Assembly (NCBI RefSeq): GCF_024979295.1
Contig: NZ_JANLCJ010000008.1
Location: 93,403-157,402 of the forward strand
Direction: 5' to 3'
DNA from: Herbiconiux daphne
Lineage (GTDB): Bacteria; Actinomycetota; Actinomycetes; Actinomycetales; Microbacteriaceae
DNA length: 64,000 nt
Part shown: positions 25,708 through 33,564 of the stretch, piece after piece
Numbering within the stretch: the stretch's first letter is position 1
Layout: every line of letters begins with the position of its first letter
Program-made: the position numbers and the translations under genes
The notes under the pieces: model-generated
What the model was told of the DNA's origin: nothing
Databases searched by the model: none
The model's input: only the letters and a program-made list of their open reading frames with translations

Positions 25708-25950
25708 ATGGCGCGCTTCGTATCGCTCCCCGATCGGGACGGCCCCGCTGGTGCAGCGCGCATGTGGATCAACCCCGAGCACGTTGTGTCGCTGGTACCG
25801 AAGGTAAGCACAGATGGCTCCCGGCACGTCCTCCGTGTCGAGATCAAACTCATCGGCACCCCCGCGTTTGACGCCTGGCTCGGCGTTTACGACACCGGTG
25901 AAGAGGCTGATTCGCGCTGGGCACTATTCCTATCTGAACTTCGGGACTAA
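25708..25950 (+). CDS. Small hypothetical protein
   Basis: An 80-residue protein beginning MARFVSLPDRDG with a central WINPEHVVSLVP segment. It appears to be a small mainly beta protein with a C-terminal helix. It is co-directional with the two small genes before it and converges with the regulator at 25999. No function can be given. Confidence 0.6.
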   Translation: MARFVSLPDRDGPAGAARMWINPEHVVSLVPKVSTDGSRHVLRVEIKLIGTPAFDAWLGVYDTGEEADSRWALFLSELRD

Positions 25951-25998
25951 GAACCGGCGACCAAAGCTCAGCGCCGCAACAATTGGCAGCGCAAGGGG

Positions 25999-26625
25999 TC
26001 AGTGGACAGAAACCTCGAAAAGAACGCGAGCGGCGCGGGTGACGGCCGCTTGGTCCAGACGCACATGGTCGTTGTCGTCGATCGTGGCAAGACCGATAGC
26101 GATGAGATCCGACAAGCGCTGAGGTGAGGACAATTCCCTGAGTACCTGATGGAGCTCGTCGGGTCTGGGTGAATCGTTGAGGGTCAGATAGGTCAGGATC
26201 TTCGCGCTCACCAGGTCGAGCGGACGAAGAGCTGAAGCTGCAGGCAGCCCGACCTGCTCAGCGGGGACGTCTTCGTCGAGTAAGCCGAGCATGTAGTCCA
26301 GCTGCCGTGAAGCGAGCTGATTGAGCCGTCTTGCATCGTGTGAGTACCGGACTACTTTGCCGCGGCCCCTCTCTTCGGGAGACGGGTCACCAAAGATGAC
26401 TCCGGTGGCTTCGAGTTTCCGGAGCCGGGCGGAAAGGGTCCCTTTCACAACATCGACGCCGCTGTCGCGCAGCGCTGTGAAGATGTGGCCGAACGTCGCT
26501 CTTGGGTGGGCGGAAAGGTACGCGGTGATCTCAGCGTTGTGCGGGTTACCGAACGCCTCCGCGGCCTCGAGGACATCGGAAGGCGTCGACACCAGTCCCG
26601 TTGCTGGTGCATCCGATTCAGGCAT
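25999..26625 (-). CDS. Winged-helix transcriptional regulator
   Basis: A 208-residue DNA-binding protein. Residues about 20-90 (NPHNAEITAYLSAHPRATFGHIF, then GTLSARLRKLEATGVIF) read as a winged helix of the ArsR/MarR-like type. The C-terminal part has a second possible helix-turn-helix (SAKILTYLTLNDSPRPDEL). I start it at ATG 26625; the longer open frame upstream reads through the divergent promoter. It faces the toxin-antitoxin pair at 26729, so the roughly 100-bp gap should hold both promoters. Its ligand and targets are unknown. Confidence 0.75.
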   Translation of the reverse strand: MPESDAPATGLVSTPSDVLEAAEAFGNPHNAEITAYLSAHPRATFGHIFTALRDSGVDVVKGTLSARLRKLEATGVIFGDPSPEERGRGKVVRYSHDARRLNQLASRQLDYMLGLLDEDVPAEQVGLPAASALRPLDLVSAKILTYLTLNDSPRPDELHQVLRELSSPQRLSDLIAIGLATIDDNDHVRLDQAAVTRAARVLFEVSVH

Positions 26626-26720
26626 GAGATCGACGCTACCCAAGATGATGTCGATACTCCGACGGGCGGCCAATGTGCATAGGCGCCGCTCCGAGCGCAG
26701 AACGTGGGACGTGTGCGAGA

Positions 26721-26738
26721 CTGTAAACATGTCTACAG
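26721..26738. promoter_or_regulatory. Operator-like palindrome over the antitoxin start codon
   Basis: CTGTAAACATGTCTACAG is an 18-bp near-palindrome (16 of 18 positions symmetrical) that contains the antitoxin ATG at 26729. Ribbon-helix-helix antitoxins commonly repress their own operon by binding such sites, so autoregulation is likely. Confidence 0.5.
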
Positions 26739-27001
26739 GAGTGGTGAGTGTTCGTCTGCCCGATGATCTGAAAGACCGGCTGGATGCGTTGAGCGCGACC
26801 ACCGGTCGTCCCGCGGCGTTCTACCTCCGCGAGGCGCTCTCCGAGCACCTAGACGATCTCGAACACGCATACGGCGTCGTTGCCCGCGCCGAAGCGATTC
26901 GCGCTGGAGCCCGCGACACCGTGCCCCTGGAAGATGTGTTGGTAGAGCTTGGGGTCTCCCGGGCTGACCTTGACGCGATGCCTTCTGAGCCTGTCGAGTG
27001 A
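26729..27001 (+). CDS. Ribbon-helix-helix antitoxin (RelB/ParD-like)
   Basis: A 90-residue antitoxin. The N-terminus VVSVRLPDDLKDRLDALSATTGRPAAFY is a typical ribbon-helix-helix for DNA binding and autoregulation. The acidic C-terminal half would wrap the toxin. It overlaps the toxin gene by 4 bp (GTGA), which ties their synthesis together. The start ATG lies inside a palindromic operator, and there is no strong Shine-Dalgarno, so the transcript may begin very near the ATG. Such modules often stabilise plasmids and integrated elements. Confidence 0.88.
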   Translation: MSTGVVSVRLPDDLKDRLDALSATTGRPAAFYLREALSEHLDDLEHAYGVVARAEAIRAGARDTVPLEDVLVELGVSRADLDAMPSEPVE

Positions 27002-27270
27002 GCGGACCGCTTTGGCGGATCGAGTTCGACCGGGTCGCTATGCGCGCCCTTCGCAAGCTCGATCCCGCAATCGCGCGGAGGATCGTGAAAGCGCTCGATG
27101 ACCTCAGTGGGCTAGAGAATCCCACGGTGCGTTGCAAAGCACTGAGCGGGCCGTACACCGGGTTGTGGCGAATACGGGTCGGGGATTACCGGGCGATCCT
27201 TGATATCCGTCGCGGCGAGCTGGTGATCGTCGCCTTAGACATCGGCGACCGAGCCACGATCTACGACTGA
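26998..27270 (+). CDS. RelE/ParE-superfamily toxin
   Basis: A 90-residue toxin, probably a ribosome-dependent mRNA endonuclease. The RelE pattern is clear: WRIEFDRVAMRALRKLDPAIARRIVKAL at the N-terminus, then NPTVRCKALSGPYTGLWRIRVGDYRAILDI, with arginines in the positions expected for RNA contacts and a C-terminal DIGDRATIYD strand. It starts with GTG at 26998, overlapping the antitoxin stop. The RelE group is closer than ParE because of the LWRIRVGDYRAI signature. Confidence 0.9.
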   Translation: MSGPLWRIEFDRVAMRALRKLDPAIARRIVKALDDLSGLENPTVRCKALSGPYTGLWRIRVGDYRAILDIRRGELVIVALDIGDRATIYD

Positions 27271-27325
27271 TCTACACCCTGAGGGGAGTGATGTGGTGTC
27301 GTTTGGTGGAGTGAATGGAGAACAC

Positions 27326-27820
27326 ATGCAGGTCGAGATCGGGGACACGGTGGTGTACCCGCACCATGGGGCCGCTACTGTGGTCGCGCTCAGAGACCGG
27401 GTCGTCAAAGGCGCGAACGTCGCTTACGTGAAGTTGCGTGTGCACTCGAACGATCTGACTATCGAGCTTCCTGCGGACAGCATCCTGGACGTCGGAGTCC
27501 GTGACGTCATCGACAGCGGAGGTGTCGACGAGGTGTACGCGGTTATCCGGACCGACATCCCTGAGGACATGGGGAACTGGTCGAGGCGGTACAAAGCGAA
27601 TCAGGAGAAGCTCGCCAGCGGCGACGTGCTGAAAGCCGCTGAGGTGGTTCGCGACCTGTGGCGCCGCGACGTCTCCCGCGGCCTGTCGACGGGCGAGAAA
27701 GCGATGCTGCAGAAAGCCCGTCATACCGTCGAGTCGGAGCTCGCGCTCTCTCTTGATCGCTCGGAAGCCGACGCAGGGACGGCCGTCGAGACTGTCCTCC
27801 AGGAACACACCACCCACTGA
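27326..27820 (+). CDS. carD: CarD-family RNA-polymerase-binding transcription regulator
   Basis: Binds the RNA polymerase beta subunit and steadies the open promoter complex. The 164-residue product starts MQVEIGDTVVYPHHGAATVV, the Tudor-like RNAP-interaction domain. The C-terminal half is helical, with the promoter-binding region RWKAN-like WSRRYKANQEKL and LWRRDVSRGLSTGEKAMLQKA. I choose ATG 27326 after GGAG over the upstream GTG 27293. CarD is usually an essential chromosomal gene about 160 residues long. Here it may be a second copy, since it sits beside a toxin-antitoxin pair among accessory genes. Confidence 0.92.
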   Translation: MQVEIGDTVVYPHHGAATVVALRDRVVKGANVAYVKLRVHSNDLTIELPADSILDVGVRDVIDSGGVDEVYAVIRTDIPEDMGNWSRRYKANQEKLASGDVLKAAEVVRDLWRRDVSRGLSTGEKAMLQKARHTVESELALSLDRSEADAGTAVETVLQEHTTH

Positions 27821-27986
27821 CCCGTCCTGTAAACCATCAGGCCGTAGCGGGGTTGGCAAGTGGTGGCGTCAGCTGTTCGCTTCCGGGAGGCCGGCTCGGG
27901 GGACGTACTCTCCGACATCCCCGCCCCGACACCCCCGTTCGCTACGATGCCCCTGCAAGGTGGTCGCATCGGTGAAGGAGTATGAG

Positions 27987-28193
27987 ATGACAGTCGGGAC
28001 TGTGAAGTGGTTCAACGGAGAAAAGGGGTTCGGGTTCATCTCCCCCGATGACGGTGGCGCCGACGTGTTCGTGCACTTCAGTCAGATCACGGGGTCCGGC
28101 TACCGAAACCTCGATGAGAATCAGCGGGTCGAGTTCGACATCGAGGCCGGCCAAAAAGGCCCGCAAGCTTCGAACGTTCGGGCCATCAACTAA
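27987..28193 (+). CDS. Cold-shock protein (CspA family)
   Basis: A 68-residue single-strand nucleic-acid-binding beta-barrel and RNA chaperone. RNP1 (KGFGFI) and RNP2 (VFVHF) are intact. ATG 27987 follows GAAGGAG; an out-of-frame ATG is 5 bp upstream. It is very similar to the cold-shock gene at 63476 in protein, while the DNA differs at many third positions, so the duplication is not recent. Confidence 0.95.
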   Translation: MTVGTVKWFNGEKGFGFISPDDGGADVFVHFSQITGSGYRNLDENQRVEFDIEAGQKGPQASNVRAIN

Positions 28194-28250
28194 CGCCAGC
28201 ACCTACCATCCGGCTCCCGCTCTGCGGCAATCCGGTTCGACCATGGGTCG

Positions 28251-28898
28251 TTACTGTGCGGGCGTGTCTGACACTGCGAACGGCGCTGTTCGCGGTGGCG
28301 AGCGGAATGGCACGAACCAGCTCGCGTAGTCGAGGTTCACCGAACCGTCGAGCATTCGGGGGTTGGCGGTGAGCTCCTCGGGATCCCAGTAGAGCAATTC
28401 GTGGTCGTCGTCCTCGAACAGGACGCCTTCGACATCGTCCCGCCATCCTTCGTCGAACTCGAGTTCGTAGGTGTCGATCAGCACTTCGACCCGGTCCAGG
28501 AGCAGCTTGACCGCCAGTGCTTCGGCGATCGTCGCGGGGTACTCCCACGACGTCGCCACCCGAGTCGTCACGACCACGGTCGCGACGAGGAATTGGTGCA
28601 GGAACCGTCCGTCGTAGCGGTCCTGGAACTGTTCCGGCAGACCATGCAACGCCATCGTCTCTTCGGCGTCGAGATTGCCGGCATTCATGGCGGTGAGGTC
28701 CTCGAAGAGTTCGTCGACGAGGATCTCCCCTGCCGACCAGAACAATCCCACGAGCAGTTGGACATGGGGTTCCAGGCGTCGACGCGTGAATGCGTCAACG
28801 TCCTCATCCAGCAGCATCTCGGAGAACGGCCCCACGATCCCTGCACACTTCACTGCGTCAGCCCGAAAATCGTCAGCCCCAGGGCGCTCCCCATTCAT
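28251..28898 (-). CDS. Acidic hypothetical protein
   Basis: A 215-residue, strongly acidic and mostly helical protein that I do not recognise. Its middle (FLHQFLVATVVVTTRVATSWEYPATIAEALAVKLLLDRVEVLID) is hydrophobic and helical, but the charged surroundings argue against a membrane protein. The C-terminal part is Asp/Glu-rich and Trp-containing. It ends 58 bp from the cold-shock gene, with which it converges, and lies just downstream of the conjugation operon on the same strand. Function unknown. Confidence 0.7.
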   Translation of the reverse strand: MNGERPGADDFRADAVKCAGIVGPFSEMLLDEDVDAFTRRRLEPHVQLLVGLFWSAGEILVDELFEDLTAMNAGNLDAEETMALHGLPEQFQDRYDGRFLHQFLVATVVVTTRVATSWEYPATIAEALAVKLLLDRVEVLIDTYELEFDEGWRDDVEGVLFEDDDHELLYWDPEELTANPRMLDGSVNLDYASWFVPFRSPPRTAPFAVSDTPAQ

Positions 28899-28990
28899 GC
28901 CCCCACCCTAGCCAGCCATCCAGCCCCACTCCGGGACCACCGTGATGCAGGAGCAGCAGAGAGTGTGCACGCGTCCGCCGTCTCGCGGAA

Positions 28991-29638
28991 TTAGTCGGTG
29001 GCCGCCGTGGCGGGCCCGTTATTGGCCGGCGGCTCAATAATCGGACCATCAGCGAGAATCCGAAGCGCATCGTCAACCGGCACATGCGCCCGACGCAACG
29101 CCTGCAGAGACTTCTTACGGAGCTCGTCGACGCGCTGCTCTTCGACGCGAAGTTCTTGCCGCAGCTGCGCCACATAATCTTCCTGGCCACGGATCTGCGG
29201 CCACAGCTTCAGGTACGTCGCAGGCATGTCGAGCACGATCGGGTCCTCAGGAGCAAACTCGGCCCCGACCTTGGCGATTGCGCTTGCTGCGGCCGATCGG
29301 ATGTCGTCCATGCTGCTTGCGTAGCTCCATGCTTTTCGGCCCATGAAGTCGGCACGAGCAACCCAGCCGCGTGGGCCACAGAACACTGACAACCGCACAG
29401 GCGTCGGCCGCTCCCCCGTCGTAGCTGGGTCGATCGCTGTCGTCAGTTCCGCGTCGACGGCCTGTGCGACCGGCGCGCGCAGACGACGGCCCACCTCGTT
29501 ACCGTTGACGTCGATCAGTGCTCGCGTGCCGTCGGCCAGGTCGACGCGCGCATGGTGCACGCCCGGGTAGACGCTCACGGCAACGACAGCGTCACCAAAT
29601 GCACTCGCGGCGCTTTCCGCGTAATCTTCGTCGATCAT
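28991..29638 (-). CDS. Hypothetical protein at the end of the conjugation operon
   Basis: A 215-residue protein starting MIDEDYAESAASAFGDAV; the ATG at 29638 overlaps the stop of the DUF4913 gene by 4 bp. The N-terminal two thirds look like mixed alpha/beta. A heptad-rich segment near residues 150-185 (EDYVAQLRQELRVEEQRVDELRKKSLQA) is a probable coiled coil. Its position last in a conjugation operon suggests an accessory transfer role, but no domain is recognised. The open frame continues upstream of this ATG inside the neighbouring gene and should not be used. Confidence 0.7.
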   Translation of the reverse strand: MIDEDYAESAASAFGDAVVAVSVYPGVHHARVDLADGTRALIDVNGNEVGRRLRAPVAQAVDAELTTAIDPATTGERPTPVRLSVFCGPRGWVARADFMGRKAWSYASSMDDIRSAAASAIAKVGAEFAPEDPIVLDMPATYLKLWPQIRGQEDYVAQLRQELRVEEQRVDELRKKSLQALRRAHVPVDDALRILADGPIIEPPANNGPATAATD

Positions 29639-30087
29639 CCGGCATCCGTTAGCCGTACATCCGGGAACAGGCCCGCTGGTGGTGCGGTGTAGGGCAGCTT
29701 CTCCCCCGGGTCGTTCTGATCTTTCGAATCCGCGAACGGACCTTCGACGTCCATCAGGACAGCCATGTGCGGGTCGAGGTGATCGCGCCACCACACGCTC
29801 GATCCGGTGGCCCCGTCCTGTCGCAGATGCTCCCACGCCCGCCATATCGCCTCGAGCCGTGAGACGGCTTCCGGGTATCTCCACCATTCCGCAGCCCAGC
29901 GGCGGTGTGCCCGTCCGCTGGGGCCCACGACGCGCCGGTATTCCTCGATCAACTGCTCACGCACGAACTCGTCGACAGAGCCGAAAAACAAGCCCGCATC
30001 GCCGCTGACGCTCTCGTCCGCTTCGGGTGGGTCGATGTCGGGCTCGTCGCCGTCTGCTGCGTCGAGGTCGTCATCGTAGTCAGTCAT
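29635..30087 (-). CDS. DUF4913 family protein
   Basis: A 150-residue protein with an acidic, disordered N-terminus (first 30 residues almost all Asp, Glu and Pro) followed by a compact domain with many tryptophans (RRWAAEWWRYPEAVSRLEAIWRAWEHLR, then WWRDHLDPHMAVLMD). I recognise this as DUF4913, a family found in actinobacterial conjugative elements next to the coupling protein. It overlaps the coupling-protein gene upstream by 8 bp and the next gene by 4 bp. Biochemical role unknown. Confidence 0.75.
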   Translation of the reverse strand: MTDYDDDLDAADGDEPDIDPPEADESVSGDAGLFFGSVDEFVREQLIEEYRRVVGPSGRAHRRWAAEWWRYPEAVSRLEAIWRAWEHLRQDGATGSSVWWRDHLDPHMAVLMDVEGPFADSKDQNDPGEKLPYTAPPAGLFPDVRLTDAG

Positions 30088-31897
30088 CCTGCTCTCCGTC
30101 CGTCGCCGTGCCCGCCTCCACCCAGGCCTGAGCTCGCTCCTGGACCGGCACCGCCGCCGCCGCGACAGCAGTGTTGGCCGGGTCGTGTGCGGCGATCGAC
30201 GCCCGTACCGGTCCGGCGTGGGGGCCGCGCATCCACGGTACGGTTTCGATGAGCGTAGCGGGAGCGCCTGATGCGAACACCACGGCGCGGCCGCGGGGCA
30301 TGCCACTGAGCTCGGACACGTCGAGAGTGCGCTCGCGGTGGATCTGATGCGACGTCGACCGCTGGCCTCGCCCGACCGACGTCGACGACGTGTGCTTGTC
30401 GTAGTCGCCCACCAGCTGCGACAGCTCGCCCAGGAACTCCGTCTCTGCGACACCGCCCCCGTAGACCTTCACATTCGACGCGGACCACAGCTTGCGCATG
30501 CCCTCGCGGCCCCACACCTCGACGCCCTGTGACCACGACTGCAGGATGGTCATCAGGACGATGCCGCGGGAGCCGTAGTGCGAGTACAGGTCGGGCAGGT
30601 TCCGCCACCGGCAGACGTTGGCCGCCTCATCCAGCACGCCGAGCATCGGCACCGACAGGCGGCCGCGGCGCTGAGTGGTGGCCAGCTCTTCGGCAGCCTC
30701 CACCGTGATCGCGGTCAGCGCGGTCACGAGCGGACCGGCCGACCCCTGGCCCTCCATCGACAGGCTGTAGAGGGTGTCTTTGCTCCGCACGAAGGCCTCC
30801 GGTGAGAACTGCGGCCGCGGGTCGTCGGCCGCGTCCCCGGTGAGGGCCGTGACCCAGCGGGCGATCTTGCCGATCTTCAAGCAGTCGACCATCTGCGCCG
30901 CGGTGCCGTACACGCTGTCGCGGCGCTTGGGCTCTCCGTTCACCTCGCCGGCTACCGCGTCAGCCATGCCGATGAAGCCGTGCCGCTCCAGGATCTTTAC
31001 CGGCTCGATCTCCCCCGGCCGGGTGGTCCAGGTGAAGATCTGCGTGATCGGTCGCCCATCGAGCGCGGCCGCGAGAAGGAAGCCGGCGAGCAGGCTCTCG
31101 CCGGCACGGTTGAAGTACGACGAGTTCTCGGACGCTCCGCCCGTCATCGTCGACGACGCGAAGTGCGCAGCCAGGCGGGCCGCGCGGGTGTCGTCGGTGA
31201 CATAGGACAGCGGATTCCACCACCAGGAGGGCTCCTCCCGCGCGATGCCCTGAGGGTCGAACACCCAGACGGTCGATCCGTTCGCGGCCCGCACGTCCCG
31301 GGTGGCATCCACGACGTCGCGCTTGTTCGACGTCGTGACGACCGCGCCGGGCGCGTCGACGATCGCGGGAATGACGTACGACGTCGACTTCCCGACCCGG
31401 GGGCCGGCGACCATGACGATCATGTCCTCCGCGGAGGCGTAGAGCTTCTGCCGGCCCACGATGGTGACGCCGATCGTGACGCCGATCCAACCGTCGACGC
31501 CGAGGCGCTGCGCCGTGGCGCGTGCGTTCTTGGCCGACAGAGACGCGAGATCCTTGCCCTTGCCCATGAACCGGGCGGCCTCGTCGACGCGGGTCCGCTT
31601 GGACCGGGCGCGGGCGATCGCCACCCACAGCAGAATGCCCAGAGCGAGGATGACCACCGCGGCCGCCACGGCGATCCAGGTGGCGGAGCCCGGCCAGGCC
31701 ACCTTGCCGCGGAGCACACCGAAGAACAGCTCGAACGGGTCGCCACTTAGCTCGGGGTTCACGCCGTCGAGCTTCGATCCCCACGTCACTGCCGCCCACA
31801 CTGTGCCGAGCACCAGCACGGCCAGCGTGAGCCCGACCAGCAGCAGGATCGTCGAGCCGTCGAGCCCAGGCGCGCGGCGTCGGTTCGACGTGCTCAT
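30080..31897 (-). CDS. Type IV coupling protein (VirD4/TraG-like ATPase)
   Basis: Membrane ATPase that links the relaxosome to the transfer channel and pumps DNA. Two N-terminal membrane segments (about 17-39 and 74-96) precede the motor domain. Walker A is GPRVGKST at 165-172, and Walker B is in MLGVLDEAANV. The conserved TILQSWSQG and GVAET blocks typical of TraG/VirD4 follow. It has 605 residues. Its ATG overlaps the VirB4 stop (ATGA). Its presence shows that the secretion system transfers DNA rather than only protein. Confidence 0.93.
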   Translation of the reverse strand: MSTSNRRRAPGLDGSTILLLVGLTLAVLVLGTVWAAVTWGSKLDGVNPELSGDPFELFFGVLRGKVAWPGSATWIAVAAAVVILALGILLWVAIARARSKRTRVDEAARFMGKGKDLASLSAKNARATAQRLGVDGWIGVTIGVTIVGRQKLYASAEDMIVMVAGPRVGKSTSYVIPAIVDAPGAVVTTSNKRDVVDATRDVRAANGSTVWVFDPQGIAREEPSWWWNPLSYVTDDTRAARLAAHFASSTMTGGASENSSYFNRAGESLLAGFLLAAALDGRPITQIFTWTTRPGEIEPVKILERHGFIGMADAVAGEVNGEPKRRDSVYGTAAQMVDCLKIGKIARWVTALTGDAADDPRPQFSPEAFVRSKDTLYSLSMEGQGSAGPLVTALTAITVEAAEELATTQRRGRLSVPMLGVLDEAANVCRWRNLPDLYSHYGSRGIVLMTILQSWSQGVEVWGREGMRKLWSASNVKVYGGGVAETEFLGELSQLVGDYDKHTSSTSVGRGQRSTSHQIHRERTLDVSELSGMPRGRAVVFASGAPATLIETVPWMRGPHAGPVRASIAAHDPANTAVAAAAVPVQERAQAWVEAGTATDGEQDD

Positions 31898-33564
31898 GCT
31901 GCGCCTTCCTCTGCTCGAGCAGCCCCTGGCACCTCAGCCTCGAACTCGCGTTCCACCTCGTCAGCGCTCTCCAGACCGATCACCGGGTTGGACTCGTCCG
32001 GCTCGGGGAACGAATCGGCCGGGTGCCAGAGCTTGTTCGTGTCGTTGATCGCCCGCTCTGCTTCGATGAGTTCGACCTTGACGGGGATGCCCGGGTGTCC
32101 GCCGACCTTGATCAGGAACTTCCCCCGCCCGGGCGGCTCCGCCTCGCGGCCGGCGCCAGTGTCCCACGCGCCGGGGTCCTGCCACGACGCCAGCAGCTCC
32201 TGCTCCGCACGCGACAGCGGCACGGCGCTGGTCAGCATGGGCATCTCCGCACCCGGCAGCCCACCCGCGATGACCATGCCGCTGCGCTCGACGAATCCGC
32301 GCGCCTTCATCCGGTCCGATTCGGTGGGCAGAGCGAGCAGGTCGCTCATGGTGTGGGAGATCATGGCCAGGCCGACGCCGCGCTGCCGGTTGAGGCGGGT
32401 CAGGGCGTCGACGCGATCGACCATGCCCTGGCCGGCGCGGAGAGCCCGCCACAGCTCATCCAGCACCACGAGGTAGTGGCGTCGTGGCTCCAGCCCGGCG
32501 TCAGCGAGGGCGTTCGCGATGTTGACCGTGCCGAAGCCGGCAGACCAGCAGGCGAGCAGGATCGCGGCCTGCATATCGGTATCGGAATCGTCGATCGAGG
32601 ACACGTCGTAGACCACCGGGCGATCGCGCATCATCGGTACGTCGGTGGGGTGGGCGAACGTCTCTCCGAGGCGGCCGCCCGTGGTGAGGCTGATGAGCGA
32701 CGCTTCCAGCTCTTCGGTGATGCGCCGGTAACGGTCATCGTCCCCGCGATCGAGAGCGACCGCGCGCACTTCTGCCGGGGCCTCCTGGATGACCGCCAGC
32801 AGGTCACCGAGCACGGGGACGCCCGCTGCTCGCTCGTCGAGCACTTTCAGGGCCCGGTCGATGATCGCCTCTTCGCGCGCGGAGGGCGGGTTCTTCCGCA
32901 GGATCGTAAGCAGCGCCGACACCATCGTGTGTCGGCGCCCGTGCGCGTCCGCGAGCACGATCGCCCGCTCTTTCTCCTTGCCGGCAGCTCGCAGCCGCTC
33001 CGCGGCCGCCGTAGCCTCTCCGGGGTCGAGGATGTTGAGGTGGCCGCGGCCGCGGCCGAGGGTGATGACCTGGCCGCCGAGCGCTTTGATCATGTCCACG
33101 TAGTCGGGTTTCAGATCGCCCAGCACCAACGGCAGGTTGCCGAGGCCAGCGCCGCCGGCGGCCATGCGCCGGATCAGCGTGGACTTCCCCAGGCCGGGCA
33201 GGCCGAGGACGAACACCGAAGGGTTGGAGATGAGGCCGGCGTCTTGGAACCACGAAATCGGGTCGGCGCACACTGTCGCGCCCGTGAACAGCTGCAAACC
33301 CAACGGAACACCGATCATCGGCGTCCCCGTGCCGACCGAGAAGGGGTGCAGCCCGCAGACCTGCACGGTGGTGCCGCGCCACTCGTCGACAGGCTGAATG
33401 ACGGACGCCTCACCTCGAGCGCGACCCAGCCACCCGCGGGGCCCGGGCCGCTTCACGACGGGCTTCTTCTCGCGCTCCTGCTCGGCCTTCGACGGCTTGG
33501 CCGGTGCGAGCTCCTTCGGCTTCGACGCGCGGATCTTGCGGCGTGTGTTGTCGATCGCGGGCAT
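31894..33564 (-). CDS. VirB4-like conjugation ATPase (motor domain)
   Basis: Cytoplasmic ATPase of the type IV secretion channel. The 556-residue product has a basic N-terminus, Walker A GLPGLGKST at 121-129, and Walker B in YLVVLDELWRALRAG. An RQRGVGLAMISHTMSDLL segment matches the C-terminal half of VirB4/TraC proteins. The usual N-terminal VirB4 half appears to be supplied by the adjacent SCO6880-type protein, a known actinobacterial split. Start and stop overlap both neighbours (TAATG upstream, ATGA downstream), so the three large genes are translated together. Confidence 0.92.
   Translation of the reverse strand: MPAIDNTRRKIRASKPKELAPAKPSKAEQEREKKPVVKRPGPRGWLGRARGEASVIQPVDEWRGTTVQVCGLHPFSVGTGTPMIGVPLGLQLFTGATVCADPISWFQDAGLISNPSVFVLGLPGLGKSTLIRRMAAGGAGLGNLPLVLGDLKPDYVDMIKALGGQVITLGRGRGHLNILDPGEATAAAERLRAAGKEKERAIVLADAHGRRHTMVSALLTILRKNPPSAREEAIIDRALKVLDERAAGVPVLGDLLAVIQEAPAEVRAVALDRGDDDRYRRITEELEASLISLTTGGRLGETFAHPTDVPMMRDRPVVYDVSSIDDSDTDMQAAILLACWSAGFGTVNIANALADAGLEPRRHYLVVLDELWRALRAGQGMVDRVDALTRLNRQRGVGLAMISHTMSDLLALPTESDRMKARGFVERSGMVIAGGLPGAEMPMLTSAVPLSRAEQELLASWQDPGAWDTGAGREAEPPGRGKFLIKVGGHPGIPVKVELIEAERAINDTNKLWHPADSFPEPDESNPVIGLESADEVEREFEAEVPGAARAEEGAA

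Noticed and set aside
29582..29610. Extra iteron inside the conjugation operon (CGTCACCAAATGCACTC)
   Set aside because: Matches only the first half of the iteron, lies in coding sequence and is isolated.
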